From NCBI GenBank assembly GCA_034687125.1, contig JAQGBZ010000132.1, forward strand, positions 95,476-159,475: a DNA stretch of 64,000 nucleotides, given 5' to 3'. Positions 39,079 through 51,693 of the stretch are shown here, piece after piece. Position numbers and translations under genes: made by a program. The notes below the pieces were generated by a model. It had not been told where the DNA came from, searched no databases, and saw only the letters and a program-made list of their open reading frames with translations. The number at the start of each line of letters is the position of its first letter. Positions within the stretch are counted from its first letter, which is position 1. This DNA comes from Neelides folsomi. Taxonomy: Eukaryota; Arthropoda; Collembola; Neelipleona; Neelidae.

Positions 39079-39860
39079 ACTCCAGTGTTTTAATTGTGTT
39101 TAATGGTTAAAGAGATTTCCTCTCCGATTGAAAATTGAATAAAGAAAATGAACAAAATTGATTCCAATGATGTTAAACTACGAGTGCAAAATTCGCAATG
39201 ACTAAACTGATGTAACAGAATGTCTCAATATTTCTCTCCATGCTTCAGATAACTTCCAATGATTTAATAGCCGAAGACCTCAAAAGCAAAGACATTTGCA
39301 ACTTGCAAATTGCAAGTCGCTGATTCCAATCTTTAACATTATTGATGGCGGATTAGAAGTTTATTTATTTAATTGTAAGTTTATTTAAAATATAAAATTA
39401 AAGTCAAAAAACCAAATATTTTTCACTTTTTTCTCTATCGGTAAATATCACAACCAGAAAAGTTCTTTAATTTATCACTAGAAATCGACACTATATTGTG
39501 CTATAATGCCCCATGTTTTAATAATTTATTGGATAACCAATAATTGGTTTTACCAATAATTGGTTTTACCAATTATCAAATTATACTTAAATGATTTTTT
39601 ATCAGGATTAACGATTTATCAACTTCATAAAATTTATAATTGAGAATTATTTTTATTTTATTTTTCTTAACTAACTCGTCTCAGTTTATTAAAATAACAT
39701 TAAAGTCAACACAAGTTAATAGGACCCAATTAATAATTCATCATAATTGATCATAATTTATAAAACATACATAAAATAAAAAATATTTTTACACAACTTA
39801 ACACTGGCTATACAAATTGAATATAAATTAACAGAAAGTTATGATATAAAAAATAAATAT
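39079..39860. other. leader/promoter region of VMA21-like gene and spacer
   Basis: The proximal part, to about 39260, should contain the first leader exon and promoter of the minus-strand VMA21-like gene. The rest is AT-rich, with a small TACCAATAATTGG repeat near 39535-39575. No other gene was seen. Confidence 0.4.
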
Positions 39861-39866
39861 TTTATT
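39861..39866 (-). promoter_or_regulatory. poly(A) signal of secreted-protein gene
   Basis: AATAAA on the minus strand lies about 70 bases beyond the stop codon of the three-exon secreted-protein gene, a normal spacing for a short 3' UTR. Confidence 0.5.
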
Positions 39867-39927
39867 GGTACAAAATTGACAGAACATTTAATTTAACAAT
39901 TAATAAAAGTTTAAAAAGTTTAAAGTT

Positions 39928-39952
39928 GGTTTCTTGTTTAAAACAAGAAACC
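39928..39952. repeat. 12-bp-arm palindrome over the stop codon
   Basis: GGTTTCTTGTTT, one spacer base, then the exact reverse complement. On the minus strand it covers the last codons and stop (Gly-Phe-Leu-Phe-stop) of the secreted-protein gene, so its mRNA could form a tight hairpin right at termination. Confidence 0.8.
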
Positions 39953-41178
39953 CGGCGGACCATAAAAAATCTTATTCCGGCAAATTGCGATTCTTCCAGT
40001 AACTACAAGATCCGTCGCTCTACACGCCCAAGTCGGCAGCGGCCCAATTGCTATGCAAAGTTCTCCCTGCCATTCCCAAGTCCCGATCTAAACCAAAATT
40101 AAAGTTCACATTAAACATTTAACTCCACTAATAACTTACTTTAGGACAAGGGAATTCCTTATCAATGTTAAAAGTGTCCTTTGTCTCCTTACTCGAATCA
40201 TCCTCTCTTTTCTTCAAATCTCCGAAATTGTTAGAATCAGCAGGGAGACCCAACCGACCAGAAAATTCTACAGTGTGCGGTGACCTTTGACCCAATGACA
40301 TTTGATCCATTGTTGTTGGATAGCCCAATTGTTCATTTTGGTAAAGAAGATCTTTATTGTAAGTTGGTTCGAGTCCCCCGACCCTTTCCGCCGTGTCGCG
40401 GGCATTTAACGGAACCGGGTAATATGAACTCCGCTGGGTCGGGAGTGGGAATTGGTTCTGGGCCCTCGGGTGTAAATTGTGATTCCCCAATGTGGGGTAA
40501 CGGTAATTGGGCAAATTCGGCTGCATGGGCTGTTGATTGAACGAGCTGGGGTTGGGATAGGGAATTGCATAGGGATTGTTCATGGCGATTTTGTAAGTCT
40601 CTTCAATCTCCTTGGGGAAGCCTTTGGGGAGCGTTGCCGGGTAAGTGAAGAAATTGTTGGGTTTGGTGCTTTCCAACCCGTTGTATGTACTTTTCTGTTC
40701 TATTATCGGGACATCGGGGTCGTTGGAGTTTTGAACAAGTTGGGGCAAATAGTCGTCGAGGCTGAATGGCTTGTCTTCGTCGTGTTTGACCAATTTCCCG
40801 TTCACCATTGTGTAGGTCCCTTGTTTGGCATGGGAGAAAGTAAACCATTTCTTCAAATACTCCGACAAACCGAAATCGTCTTGGCCGCTCACATTTTCAA
40901 CGAGGACAGAAAGAGCGAGAAGAATTGAGAATGTTGATCCAAGACAAATTACACGGTTTTTTAACTAAAAGATAAATACATAGTTAGGTTAATATAAATA
41001 CATACCGTATTGTTCCGATATCTGTCCCCCGGACACCTTTTAAAATTGTCCTTATGACCCCCGGACACATTTCGGATCCGGACACATATTGACCCCCAGA
41101 CAGATATCGGAACTTTACGGTACATAGTTTAGTTAATATTAATTTTTAAAATAATTGAAGGAATTTAGAAATTACCAT
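39938..41178 (-). CDS. unrecognised secreted protein, three coding exons
   Basis: Coding exons on the minus strand are 41178-41176 (just ATG), 40964-40140 and 40087-39938. Introns are 211 bp (ATG|GTAATT to TTTTAG|TTAAAA) and 52 bp (AAA|GTAAGT to GTTTAG|ATCGGG), both phase 0. The joined product is 325 residues. It begins with a convincing signal peptide (MLKNRVICLGSTFSILLALS, then VLVENVSG), which exists only if the one-codon first exon is used; this supports the model. The middle is low-complexity and rich in Pro, Asn, Tyr and Gln, with no membrane span. The last exon completes a compact C-terminal block with four cysteines (FPCPK, ELCIA, WACRA, AICRN) and several aromatic residues, likely disulphide-bonded. 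I do not recognise the family; an extracellular or cuticle-associated role is only a guess. Confidence 0.75.
41003..41122. mobile_element. inverted-repeat element inside intron 1 (120 bp)
   Basis: The left end TACCGTATTGTTCCGATATC and the right end, read in reverse complement as TACCGTAAAGTTCCGATATC, form terminal inverted repeats of about 25 bp. The core has three GGACAC(C/A) repeats next to CCCCC tracts, GC-rich in this AT-rich intron. This is a different family from the TACAGGGTG elements. It lies within the first intron of the secreted-protein gene. Confidence 0.7.
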
Positions 41179-42473
<1,295 letters not shown>

Positions 42474-42612
42474 ATTAAATTAATTAAAATAACTTCTTTT
42501 TCATCGTTATTCTTATACTGTTCTTTTTTATCGCTCTTATAATTATTCAGATGTGTTATTTACTTATTCAATATTATGTATTTGACTTAAAATATGATCC
42601 AATTTGTTGATC

Positions 42613-42618
42613 AATAAA
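42613..42618 (+). promoter_or_regulatory. poly(A) signal of RPB10
   Basis: AATAAA, 140 bases beyond the RPB10 stop codon, in the short spacer before the polyprenol reductase gene. Confidence 0.5.
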
Positions 42619-42977
42619 TTTCATTATTCATTAAACCACTTGTGCATTTATTCCATTTTGCATTTGAGCTAAGAATTTGGATAGCCCTAAGGTCGAAGGG
42701 GCTATTTGGTACATATGATATAAGAAAGTCAGAAGTTTTTTGCTCACATGGGAAGTTGATCAGATGTGAATTCTATCAAATTATTATTTTTTATTAATAA
42801 AATTGAAAAAAGAAATTAAAATTATAGATTTGTTTCACATTCTCTTACTTCATATAAAAATTTTAAATAACAATATTTAAATTAATTTTTATAACTTCTG
42901 TCAAGATCTCCCTAAATGTTGATCTATCTGATTATTTAATAACCTTACATAACAAAAAGTTCTTAAATTTAGTTACA

Positions 42978-45497
42978 ATGAGTTTCATTTTCAATTTAAC
43001 ATTTACATTCCAAGCAGCCGGTTTTATATCAATTTTTCTCAATATAATAAATTACTTTGATAGAATTATTCCTTTTTTCTTTGTTGATTTCTTTCGATTT
43101 GGTCGAGCCCGACTTGGACTTTCTTCCAGCTTCTACCATGTTCCAAAGAGGTACTTAAAATTTAAATCTCCGCATTACAATTCAATCACCCAACGATTTA
43201 ATTAACGTTTATTTAAAACAACCATTGTAATTAGAGTCTCTGAATATAATTAAGTAATTATGAATGTAATTGTAATTGTTTATTATTTGTAGTTGGTTCA
43301 CTCATTTCTATTTCTTCTCCTGTTTCTCCAATGCAGCTCTTTTGCTCTCCCTCTATTTCCACTACCAAGTCCAACTTTTGGAATTTCTCCCCAAAATTGT
43401 TCATTTCCTCAGACAGACAGATTTGTCATCTTCAAAGGGTAACAAATAATAATTAACAATAGAATATCAAAAAATACAATTTATAATAATAATAATAATT
43501 CTTCAGACAATGGATTGATGATCTTAATTTATTTCAATTTAGTTGATGCCACCACTACCTTCCTTTGTATTTTTCTTCTCCAACTTCAGATCATGAGAAG
43601 ATTATACGAATGTCTTTATGTGAACATTTTCTCCGGGACCAAAATGAACATCGTTTTTTACTTCATTGGATTTTGGCATTATTTTAGTGCTGGATGGTCA
43701 ATCCTATTCCAAAGTGAAGGATTCACTTCAAACCCAAATTCAGGTTCAACTTTTATTTTCTAACCTTCAATCAATTTAAATCTTCAATGATGTTGAACCA
43801 TGATTTGATTAAACTCAAATACAAACTCGATCCCAATTCCCAGTCCGACTCATCAAGGGTAATATAATTATAACGGCCATTAAGAGAAAACATGAAGAAG
43901 CCGTCTCGGTTAATGAGCTCACATTATTTCAAATATAGATCTCGACATTCTCAATATTCTCGACCAATTGAGCTATACATGTATTTATATATGTACACAT
44001 ATCTTATACAGGGAGATTCTTACGTATGTATTTACGTATATATGAATTTAAACTCTCGTTAACAATAGAATAATAATACACTCTGGTGTAATAAAATAGA
44101 GCCTGGTGAGATTATACATACCCATATATATTTTATGTATATGAAAATAAAGGAAAGTATATGGAAGCATATGGAAGTATATGGTTTGTAATAAAATGGT
44201 CGTTGCGTGTTGATGATAATGTAAATTGATTGTTCAGAGTAAAAGTAATTAACTTGAGTCCATTATGAACTCCAGATGGGATTTGGCTGAGAAGTGTTCA
44301 TCTCCATCATCTAATTGGACTCGGGGTGTTCGCCTTTGCCTTCCGAGAGCAGCTGAGATCTCATTCAATTTTGGCAAATCTTCGAAAACAAGGTTCACAT
44401 ACTTTACTTATATAAAATAACATTTTATTATTTAACCCATCATTACACTCTTAAATTACAAATATATTATATTGTAGTATTATTTTTTTAGTATATTGTA
44501 TTATAGGGTATTTATTGTATTTTGTATTTGTATGTTGTATTTTGGTAAAAATTAAGATTTTTGTTAAAATGTATTAATTTGGATTTTTATATGCATTTAT
44601 AAAATTTGCGAGACTTTTTGGGTGATATATTGAAACAAGGATTTTAAATGGAGTTTGAAGGTTTAAGTTGTAAGGTTGTGGGAGTAAAGGATCCATTAAG
44701 TTTTGAGAATCTTTTCCATTCACCAAGTTGAGCCCAATTTCATGGGATGGTAATCCAATGAAATTTAACGGCTCCCGACGGTCATTTAAATTTTGACATT
44801 TCTCTCCCGCCTCCGTTGCCCCCATTTACATTCATAGTCGACTTTTAACACTTTCTCTCCTATTCTTTTAATGGAACCAAGACGTGGGCGGGGGTTCTTC
44901 TTTTTCAGATAACAAGATAACGACTCTGAAGCATCGGATCCCAAGGGGCGCTCTCTTTGAACTCATATCATGTCCAAATTACTTTTGCGAAGTACTCATA
45001 TATATAAGCATCGGGATCGTGTTCGGGTTTAACAACTCCGCTTGGAATTGGGTCATCTTTTGGGTTGTTACAAATCAGGTAAATTCAACTTTGTTTAGTT
45101 TTTAATTCATATTTAATTAATTCAGTTTTTAATTAAACTTTATTTTATTCAGTTTTTAATTGATATTTAATTCAGTTTTAATTGATATTTATCTAATTTA
45201 TAACAACTGATGTTATTTGTAATTTTAATTATTTTTTTTATAAAAATTTGTAAGGGATTATTGGTAAAAAATAAAAAGAGTAATCTTAAAGGTAAGGTTT
45301 CCTTTGATGAAACTTGGATGATTTTATATTGAGTTTTGTATGGATTGAAGAATGTGAAGAAACCACCCGCCTGTTGATTCTAAAATTTTCATTTCCATTC
45401 ATAGGTCTATTCTGGAATCATGGGCCACAATTGGTATCTTTCCTACTTTCCCGAATACCCGAAAAATCGCAAAGCAATTTTACCCTTCATTCTATGA
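42978..45497 (+). CDS. SRD5A3: polyprenol reductase (SRD5A3 family)
   Basis: ER membrane enzyme that reduces polyprenol or its aldehyde on the route to dolichol, the lipid carrier for N-glycosylation. Six coding exons: 42978-43150, 43293-43438, 43507-43743, 44276-44392, 44909-45078 and 45405-45497. The 936 nt encode 311 residues; human SRD5A3 has 318. All junctions are GT-AG with consistent phases. Family motifs appear in order: FYHVPKS and WFTHFYFFS across the first junction (55-66), RRLYECLYV (137-145), LANLRK in exon 4, RIPRGALFELISCPNY (234-249), and the C-terminal YPKNRKAILPFIL. The protein has multiple hydrophobic spans. The C-terminal region just before YPKNRK is somewhat shorter than in the human protein. 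It follows RPB10 on the same strand with about 500 bp between stop and start. Confidence 0.93.
43744..44275 (+). other. polyprenol reductase intron 3 (532 bp)
   Basis: The longest intron of the gene. The donor TCAG|GTTCAA is weak and the acceptor is ACTCCAG|ATGGGA. It contains TATGTAC/ATATG low-complexity repeats near 43975-44190. The other introns are 43151-43292, 43439-43506 (68 bp), 44393-44908 (516 bp) and 45079-45404 (326 bp). Confidence 0.85.
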
Positions 45498-46567
45498 ATT
45501 TCTATTTTTTATGCTAATATCAAAAGCTTTAAAGAAACGGTTCTTAAGCTTTAAACAAATTATGTCGATAATTCTCAAATTTAACTTGTATTAAAAAATT
45601 AAGTATTATTAAAAAAAAAAGACTTTTCACTTTAATAAATCTAAATTTGTTAATTTTTGTATTTATTTCTTCATATTTAATAAAATTATATTTGGAAAAA
45701 TATATGTATGTACATACTGATACATACAGTGCATGCATGTATGGGAAGGGAATTAGCATGTATGAGATATTAATTTTACATCGGGTTAAAGTTAGTTTTT
45801 AAATTAAGTTTTAAATTATTTTACATTATCATGGGTTGGATGTTTATTTAAAATTTAGGCAAGGCAAATTGGGAATCTTTGTTTTCGAAGGTTAAAAGTC
45901 TGAGTGAACATTTCAATTTTCTTATTTCCCAAAAGCCCCCCAGGGAAATTTCTATTTATTAAAAAAAGCCCAATCAAGAAGAAATATGAAAATATAGATT
46001 TTGAAAAATAGAGCCAAGATTGGCCAAACTAAATCGCCGATTTGCATTTACTTACATTACTTTCTTAATGGCGGTCCTTGTCAAGAGGATGATGAACACA
46101 TATAGGATTCTATTACAATTTATACATTTGGAAAGCAATAAGAACTCTCCATATTCCCCATGTAATATAATATATTTCTAATATATCGGCTCTGTACATT
46201 CCGTACATTGGACCAAACCCACAAGAGAGGAGAAAAGACATTGAAGTGAATCCCCTGGATTGCGGATTGACGGCTTCTCCCCAAAGTTATTCAACTGGGA
46301 ATAATACGAGAGCCAATCTGAGGAGGAAAATAAAACTTCTTCCATTTCAATTTCTTTTCATCTCCTGCTCCAAAATGACATTATTACGATGTGGAGAAAC
46401 ATTCAAAAACATTCCACGCACATTTTCATCATGTTTTCCACTGATTTACATTTCTTCATTCAACGGTTCTACCCAATTCGCCCTTTTTTCTCTTTTTATT
46501 AGCGAGTAATTGAAGGAAAGCATTATTTTATTTGTAAAGGATATATCCCTTACAAAGGAAAACCATA
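45498..46567. other. 3' UTR of polyprenol reductase and gene-free spacer
   Basis: AATAAA signals at 45634 and nearby follow the stop codon. Beyond that is AT-rich sequence with no supported gene. Confidence 0.5.
45634..45639 (+). promoter_or_regulatory. poly(A) signal candidate
   Basis: AATAAA, 137 bases after the polyprenol reductase stop. The same spacing as in RPB10 makes it plausible. Confidence 0.4.
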
Positions 46568-46647
46568 TACAGAGTGTGCCATAAGTATCTTTATTTTTTA
46601 TATGGTTGTCTAAGTAAAAAAGAAAGATACTTATGGTGCACCCTGTA
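46568..46647. mobile_element. TACAGGGTG-family MITE (80 bp)
   Basis: TACAGAGTGTGCCATAAGTA on the left; the near reverse complement, ending GGTGCACCCTGTA, on the right. Inner arms ATCTTT/AAAGAT flank a 30-bp AT centre. Same family and length as the copies at 9728, 48001 and 51599. Confidence 0.8.
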
Positions 46648-46703
46648 CATTTATTTACGGATGGGTTATAATAAACCAAGATTAAAGAAAATACTTTTAT
46701 ATA

Positions 46704-46800
46704 AAATAAGCTTATATTTAAACTTATATAATAAGCTTATATTTAAACTATATAATAACCTTATATTTATATTATAAAATAACCTTATATTTTATATATA
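46704..46800. repeat. AT-rich tandem array of AATAAGCTTATATTTAAAC units
   Basis: Two good copies of a unit of about 25 bp containing the palindrome AAGCTT are followed by degenerate copies in which AAGCTT becomes AACCTT. Simple minisatellite. Confidence 0.65.
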
Positions 46801-48000
46801 AAATAAATAACTATGCTTATAAGATATAATATATACAGGTAGTCGAGTTTGTTGAAAGTCCTTCAAATAAAAAAAAGTAAATTGGATTGACCACCTACGA
46901 CGCTTACGGATTGGATGAAGAACAAGGAAATATTTTTATTATTAGCAAACCCTTTTATATTATTTACCTAACTGTACCTATCCGGTATATGAGGTATGGA
47001 TACGTAGTACTATATAATAGTATAGTATAGTTATGTAGTATAGTTATACAAGATTTATACAGTGATTGGTCCACATGTATGTTCGGGTAATTTGAGTAGA
47101 ATCTTGAATGTTGAAGGTTGAAGATACTTTGAGAATTCCTCCTGACCGACGGAGTCTTAAGAAGGAGAAATCCTTCAAGCTAAAATAAGAGAAATATCAC
47201 AAGACTTCTCCATATTGATAATTCATGGGAGAGGAAATGAATAAAAAGCTCCTGGTTCCTCGTTCATTTCCCTCTTGATTAAATTTATACTCTCAGATTC
47301 AACCAAGAACTTTTTCTCCATTTCTTTTCTCGGAATCAAATAATTCTTAAGATTAAAAAAACAAGAGAATTCCTCAGATCAAATTCCCTTTTTTGATCAA
47401 TATTTGGATTTTTTATAAAATGCACATTATATTTATTGTATATGCAATACATATAGAATAAATGTAGGAAGCATATCAATATGGAGAATAACAAATAAAG
47501 TTTATATAAGAATGTATAATATAAATTAAATTGTGTATATTGTATTTACTTAATTGTATTTTATTGTATGTATTTGGGTTAATATTACTATTTTTGTTAA
47601 TCTGAACCTGTCGTGGAATTCCTATTAAATGGTGTTAAAACGGGTGTTTAAGCCATCAGAGCCCCGGCTTAAAGAAATCCGAAAGTCTTGCGGGTAAAGT
47701 CCTTCTAATGAATTAGTTTCATACGAAGCCGAAGAGAAAGTTTCATCATTAATTAAAAGGTCGCAGCGGGATTCTGCCACTCACTCAGACCCAAATTCTA
47801 AATCTCACATGTACAAATTCCATGGAACAAATTCCTTTTTTATTCATCCATTCATAGGACTAGGACTCACATTCTCAAACTACCTGTATATTAATTTATA
47901 ATCGAATGAATATTCAGAATATTCAATAACACTATTATTATAAAATCTATTCATGGATTATATTAGATTAAATATTAGATCTGTATTTCTGTATACGATC
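46801..48000. other. gene-free AT-rich stretch
   Basis: No supported gene. There is AT-rich sequence and ATAGTATAG low complexity near 47000-47050. Nothing else was recognised. Confidence 0.45.
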
Positions 48001-48079
48001 TACAGGGTGGGCCATAAGTATCTTTTTTTATATGATTGTATATTTAAAAAAGAAAGATACCTATAATACCCACCCTGTA
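48001..48079. mobile_element. TACAGGGTG-family MITE (79 bp)
   Basis: TACAGGGTGGGCCATAAGTA on the left; the right end finishes CCCACCCTGTA after AAAGATACCTATAATA. The right arm has several substitutions, so this copy is older than the one at 51599. Confidence 0.8.
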
Positions 48080-49410
48080 TATACCTATAACATATATTAT
48101 TATAAAAATAGAATTAAATTTTCTTTTTCCACAATAAATGTGAAGAAACTGCGTGGGTGGAGATTTTTGCCAAGATTAGATTTATTAGGTTGAGCGCATT
48201 TGGAGTATTTGGTATAAAAGTGAAGTTTATTTCGTATACAAAAAAGGGATTCTCGTCTTCCACTAACTTTTAAGAATTTTGAGTTTTGACAAAGTTTAAA
48301 ATATGAAAGTTGTTTGTTAATAAAAGCGCCCTCAAACATTCCATTCATTAAATTTCATTCTGTACTTAATGTTAACTCACGTATGTATTTATACCTATAT
48401 ACTAACATATAATATAATAGGATATGTACATATACATATTATGTATATACGAACATCAAAGTTGGAAATAAATATAATCTTTTACAACATTAGCTAAGTA
48501 TAATTTGTGCTTAATATTTGGATGTGTACAAATAGAGAACTTTGATATTATGAAAGCTTTTTATTAATCCTTTTTAATTCAAAGTCCCAAAAGTAGGACA
48601 AAATTGTTCAATTCACAAATGTGGCAAACAAGAGAAAAGAAAGTTGAAAGAGAAATTCACAAGTTTGCTCGGAGAAAAAATCGTCAATTTTATTAAAAAG
48701 TGAAAATAATGAAATGAGTTCTGAAATAATTAAAATCCTCCTTGAAGGGTCAAAATTTGCAAATATTAATTAAAAATTAAAAGAATTAGTTTTAATTAAC
48801 TTTGGAATTAAATCCATTAAACATCCCATTAGCGGCGCAATTAAAAAAAACCAGCTGTAGGAAGATGTCTAATCGAAAAGTAAAAAAGAAAAAAATAAGG
48901 AGAATTGAAACCCAGTACACGTAAAATAATTGGCCGAGTGAGTTTGGGAATTAAATTTGCATTTTACGTCTTGTGGGTCTTTCTCTTTTATTCTTCTTGC
49001 CATTAAGGGGCTTCTCAAGAGGATGATCTTTAAAAGTAAACCATCAAGATCCCCCCACTAATGGATTCTAAAAACCGAATCGCATTTCTAAAGATTAAAT
49101 ACAACTAAAGGCCCCGTTACAATTCTTAATTGCTCTCTCTTTCTCTGCTCATAAATGAAGGCAATTCCAATAGGAGAACTCAAATTGAACAATTTATAGG
49201 ATTAACAAAGATCTTTAAAATCTCTTCATCTATACATAAAATACATATATGTATACTATACTATACATACATAATATGTATACCTATATATGTGCTTAAA
49301 TACGTTATTAACAGGCATTATTATTTAATGGCCTTTATGAGAATATATGCAGGTGCACGTGCAGTTTAATATAAATTGCCAATAACTACTAACTGTACTT
49401 TTACTGAGTA
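48080..49410. other. gene-free AT-rich stretch
   Basis: No supported gene. A TATGTATA low-complexity patch lies near 49230-49290. Confidence 0.45.
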
Positions 49411-49486
49411 TACAGGGTGTTTACTATGTAGTGTTCTTTTCAAGATTTTACTAAATAATAGAACACTGCATGGTGAACACCCTGTA
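49411..49486. mobile_element. second MITE family, TACAGGGTGTTTACTA type (76 bp)
   Basis: The left end TACAGGGTGTTTACTATGTA continues GTGTTCTTTT. The right end, GAACACTGCATGGTGAACAC plus CCTGTA, is its near reverse complement. It shares TACAGGGTG with the first family but has a different inner arm, so it is a distinct subfamily. Related copies lie at 54385 and, nested, at 58726. Confidence 0.75.
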
Positions 49487-51585
49487 TACTAATATTATGT
49501 ATAAATGAAAATTGATAAAAAGATGTTAAATTTTAGAGGAATATTTATTATGTTAAAAGAATGAAGAAATCGTCTGAATGTGAATTTGTGAATGTTTATT
49601 AAATTGCAAGTTATTTGCATATTTCATTTATTCATTAAGGAACATTTGTCCAATGCGAATGAGTTTTGTCATTTTGGACATTTCCCTTTTGTCCCAAGTT
49701 GGATTTGGAGGGAATTGTTAGGAGTTGATGTGAAGGTTTGAAGATAAATAGAAGTTGTGTGAGAGCAACTCGTGGGTTGTGTATTTGTATTCATTAGCGG
49801 TCGGATTAATTCTCCCTTATTTTACATTTGAGTCTTGGGGAGTTTTGGGAGAAGTCGTGAGGAAATGTAAATGGTCTACTTTTACTTCCCTCTAATCTTC
49901 CCCACTCGCAAAATCGATCCGACTCCCGCTATCTCCCGCAAATGGAAAATACACAAATGCTATGCATAAATACACAAACGGTTCACTCGGCGGGAACCGA
50001 GAGATTCAATCATTATACAAACGCCATGCTTTTAATATATTATTACTAAAATTGACAAATTGAGTTTACATAATAAACCATAGCTCAATTTGGAAATTTT
50101 AAATTTTGGACATTAATTAATTAAATTATTTATTGAATTTTGGACTTTATTATTAAAGTAATAAATAAATAATAATAAGTAGTAAATAAATAATTAATTA
50201 ATATTAATTTATTTATTGAATTTTCGACATTAATTTATTTATTGTTTGTAATATTGAATATTTGGATTTAATGCTATTAAAAATGATGAATGTAATTAAT
50301 TGGATTAATGTAATTATTCACATTTGAAAATTGATTGAAATAATTTCCACATTAAATAACCCATTTTTTATTAAATTTTAATTGATTCCTGAACCGTCAT
50401 GTATATTTAAAGTCAATTAATTAGAATTGGAAGTTATGTGATACCTTTGATCTCTCAATTAAAGTCTTAATTATGATCTCTCGGGATGGATGGATGAGGG
50501 AACAGAAACCTTTGCCATTATCTCTCATTAATAATACTTTGTCTCTTCAATTTATCCCACAATCTCCAACGGGGAGTGGAATGAAAAGATACAAATTATA
50601 ACTTTGGTCTCAGAGGGGAAAAACTCCTTTTTCACCATCAAACTAAAACTTCACATACTTACAATCAACTATACATTTACATTATTTCTATACATTCTAA
50701 TTACATCTTACATTTACTTATTAATTACTTACAATACATACTTACTACCAATTCGTCCAAATTCATTCAAATTCTAAATTCATCCAAATCCACCCAAAAC
50801 TAGTTTACACAAAATGATCAAAAGGGAAGAAAATTCCATTATCAAAAATAACTTTTACATTTACGCATTTGGTTATATAAGTTATTACATATAACATAAA
50901 TATAAAACATGTACATCCATATGTCATACATATTTTTGTAATATATCATATTAGATGTATATCTTTGTCAATGACGCCAGAGATAAATACTTCACTTGGA
51001 CTCCAAAACTTAATCCCTGTATTTATATGCATTATATGAAATTTCCATATTGATGACAATCCACAAGTCTATACAATGATAAATATAGATCTGTACATTG
51101 CATAGAAGCATGTGAGAATTGCAATTTTGTTATATGTATTATGTACGATACATTTTATACTGCAAATTTTGTATATGTAAAGTGTATGTAGTGTATTCCA
51201 ATGAATGAAAAAGATTAACAAATTATATGTCTACTGTTTGTTGAAACTGACTTTTAGCTATGGTTTTTGACGTTCAACGCCCCCACACACACTCAGTTTA
51301 ATTGGCTTGACTTGTCCACATGAGTTCATTAAATTGAAAGAAGGGTCAAATTAAGACAAAGAATGCAAAGATGGAGATGAAATGAGTCAGAGACTTTAAG
51401 GCTTCATTTATCCCTCTTGTATTTATCTTCGTGAGAAAAACAAGCGAAACACTTTCTCCAAAAACCAAAACACGTTCCATTTACTTTCTTACTCTAAGTA
51501 TCTAACTGTACTAAATTTATATAAACTAATCCTAACTACATACATTTAGTATAACTAACCCTAAAAATACCATATATAAAAATAT
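49487..51585. other. gene-free AT-rich stretch
   Basis: No supported gene. ATTAATTAAATTATTTATTG repeats occupy about 50100-50260, with TAC-rich low complexity near 50650-50770 and 50880-50960. Confidence 0.45.
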
Positions 51586-51693
51586 AAGGTATTAAAAATA
51601 CAGGGTGGGCCATAAGTATCTTTCTTTTTATACGATTGTATATTTAAAAAAGAAAGATACTTATGGCCCACCCTGTACAAGGTATTAAAAATA
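51586..51693. mobile_element. TACAGGGTG-family MITE flanked by 15-bp direct repeats
   Basis: The element at 51599-51677 is the best-preserved copy in the window: TACAGGGTGGGCCATAAGTA on the left and, on the right, an exact reverse complement for the terminal 26 bases or so. It is bracketed by identical 15-bp direct repeats, AAGGTATTAAAAATA, at 51586-51600 and 51679-51693. The left repeat overlaps the first two bases of the element. Mariner-like elements normally duplicate only TA. Confidence 0.85.
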
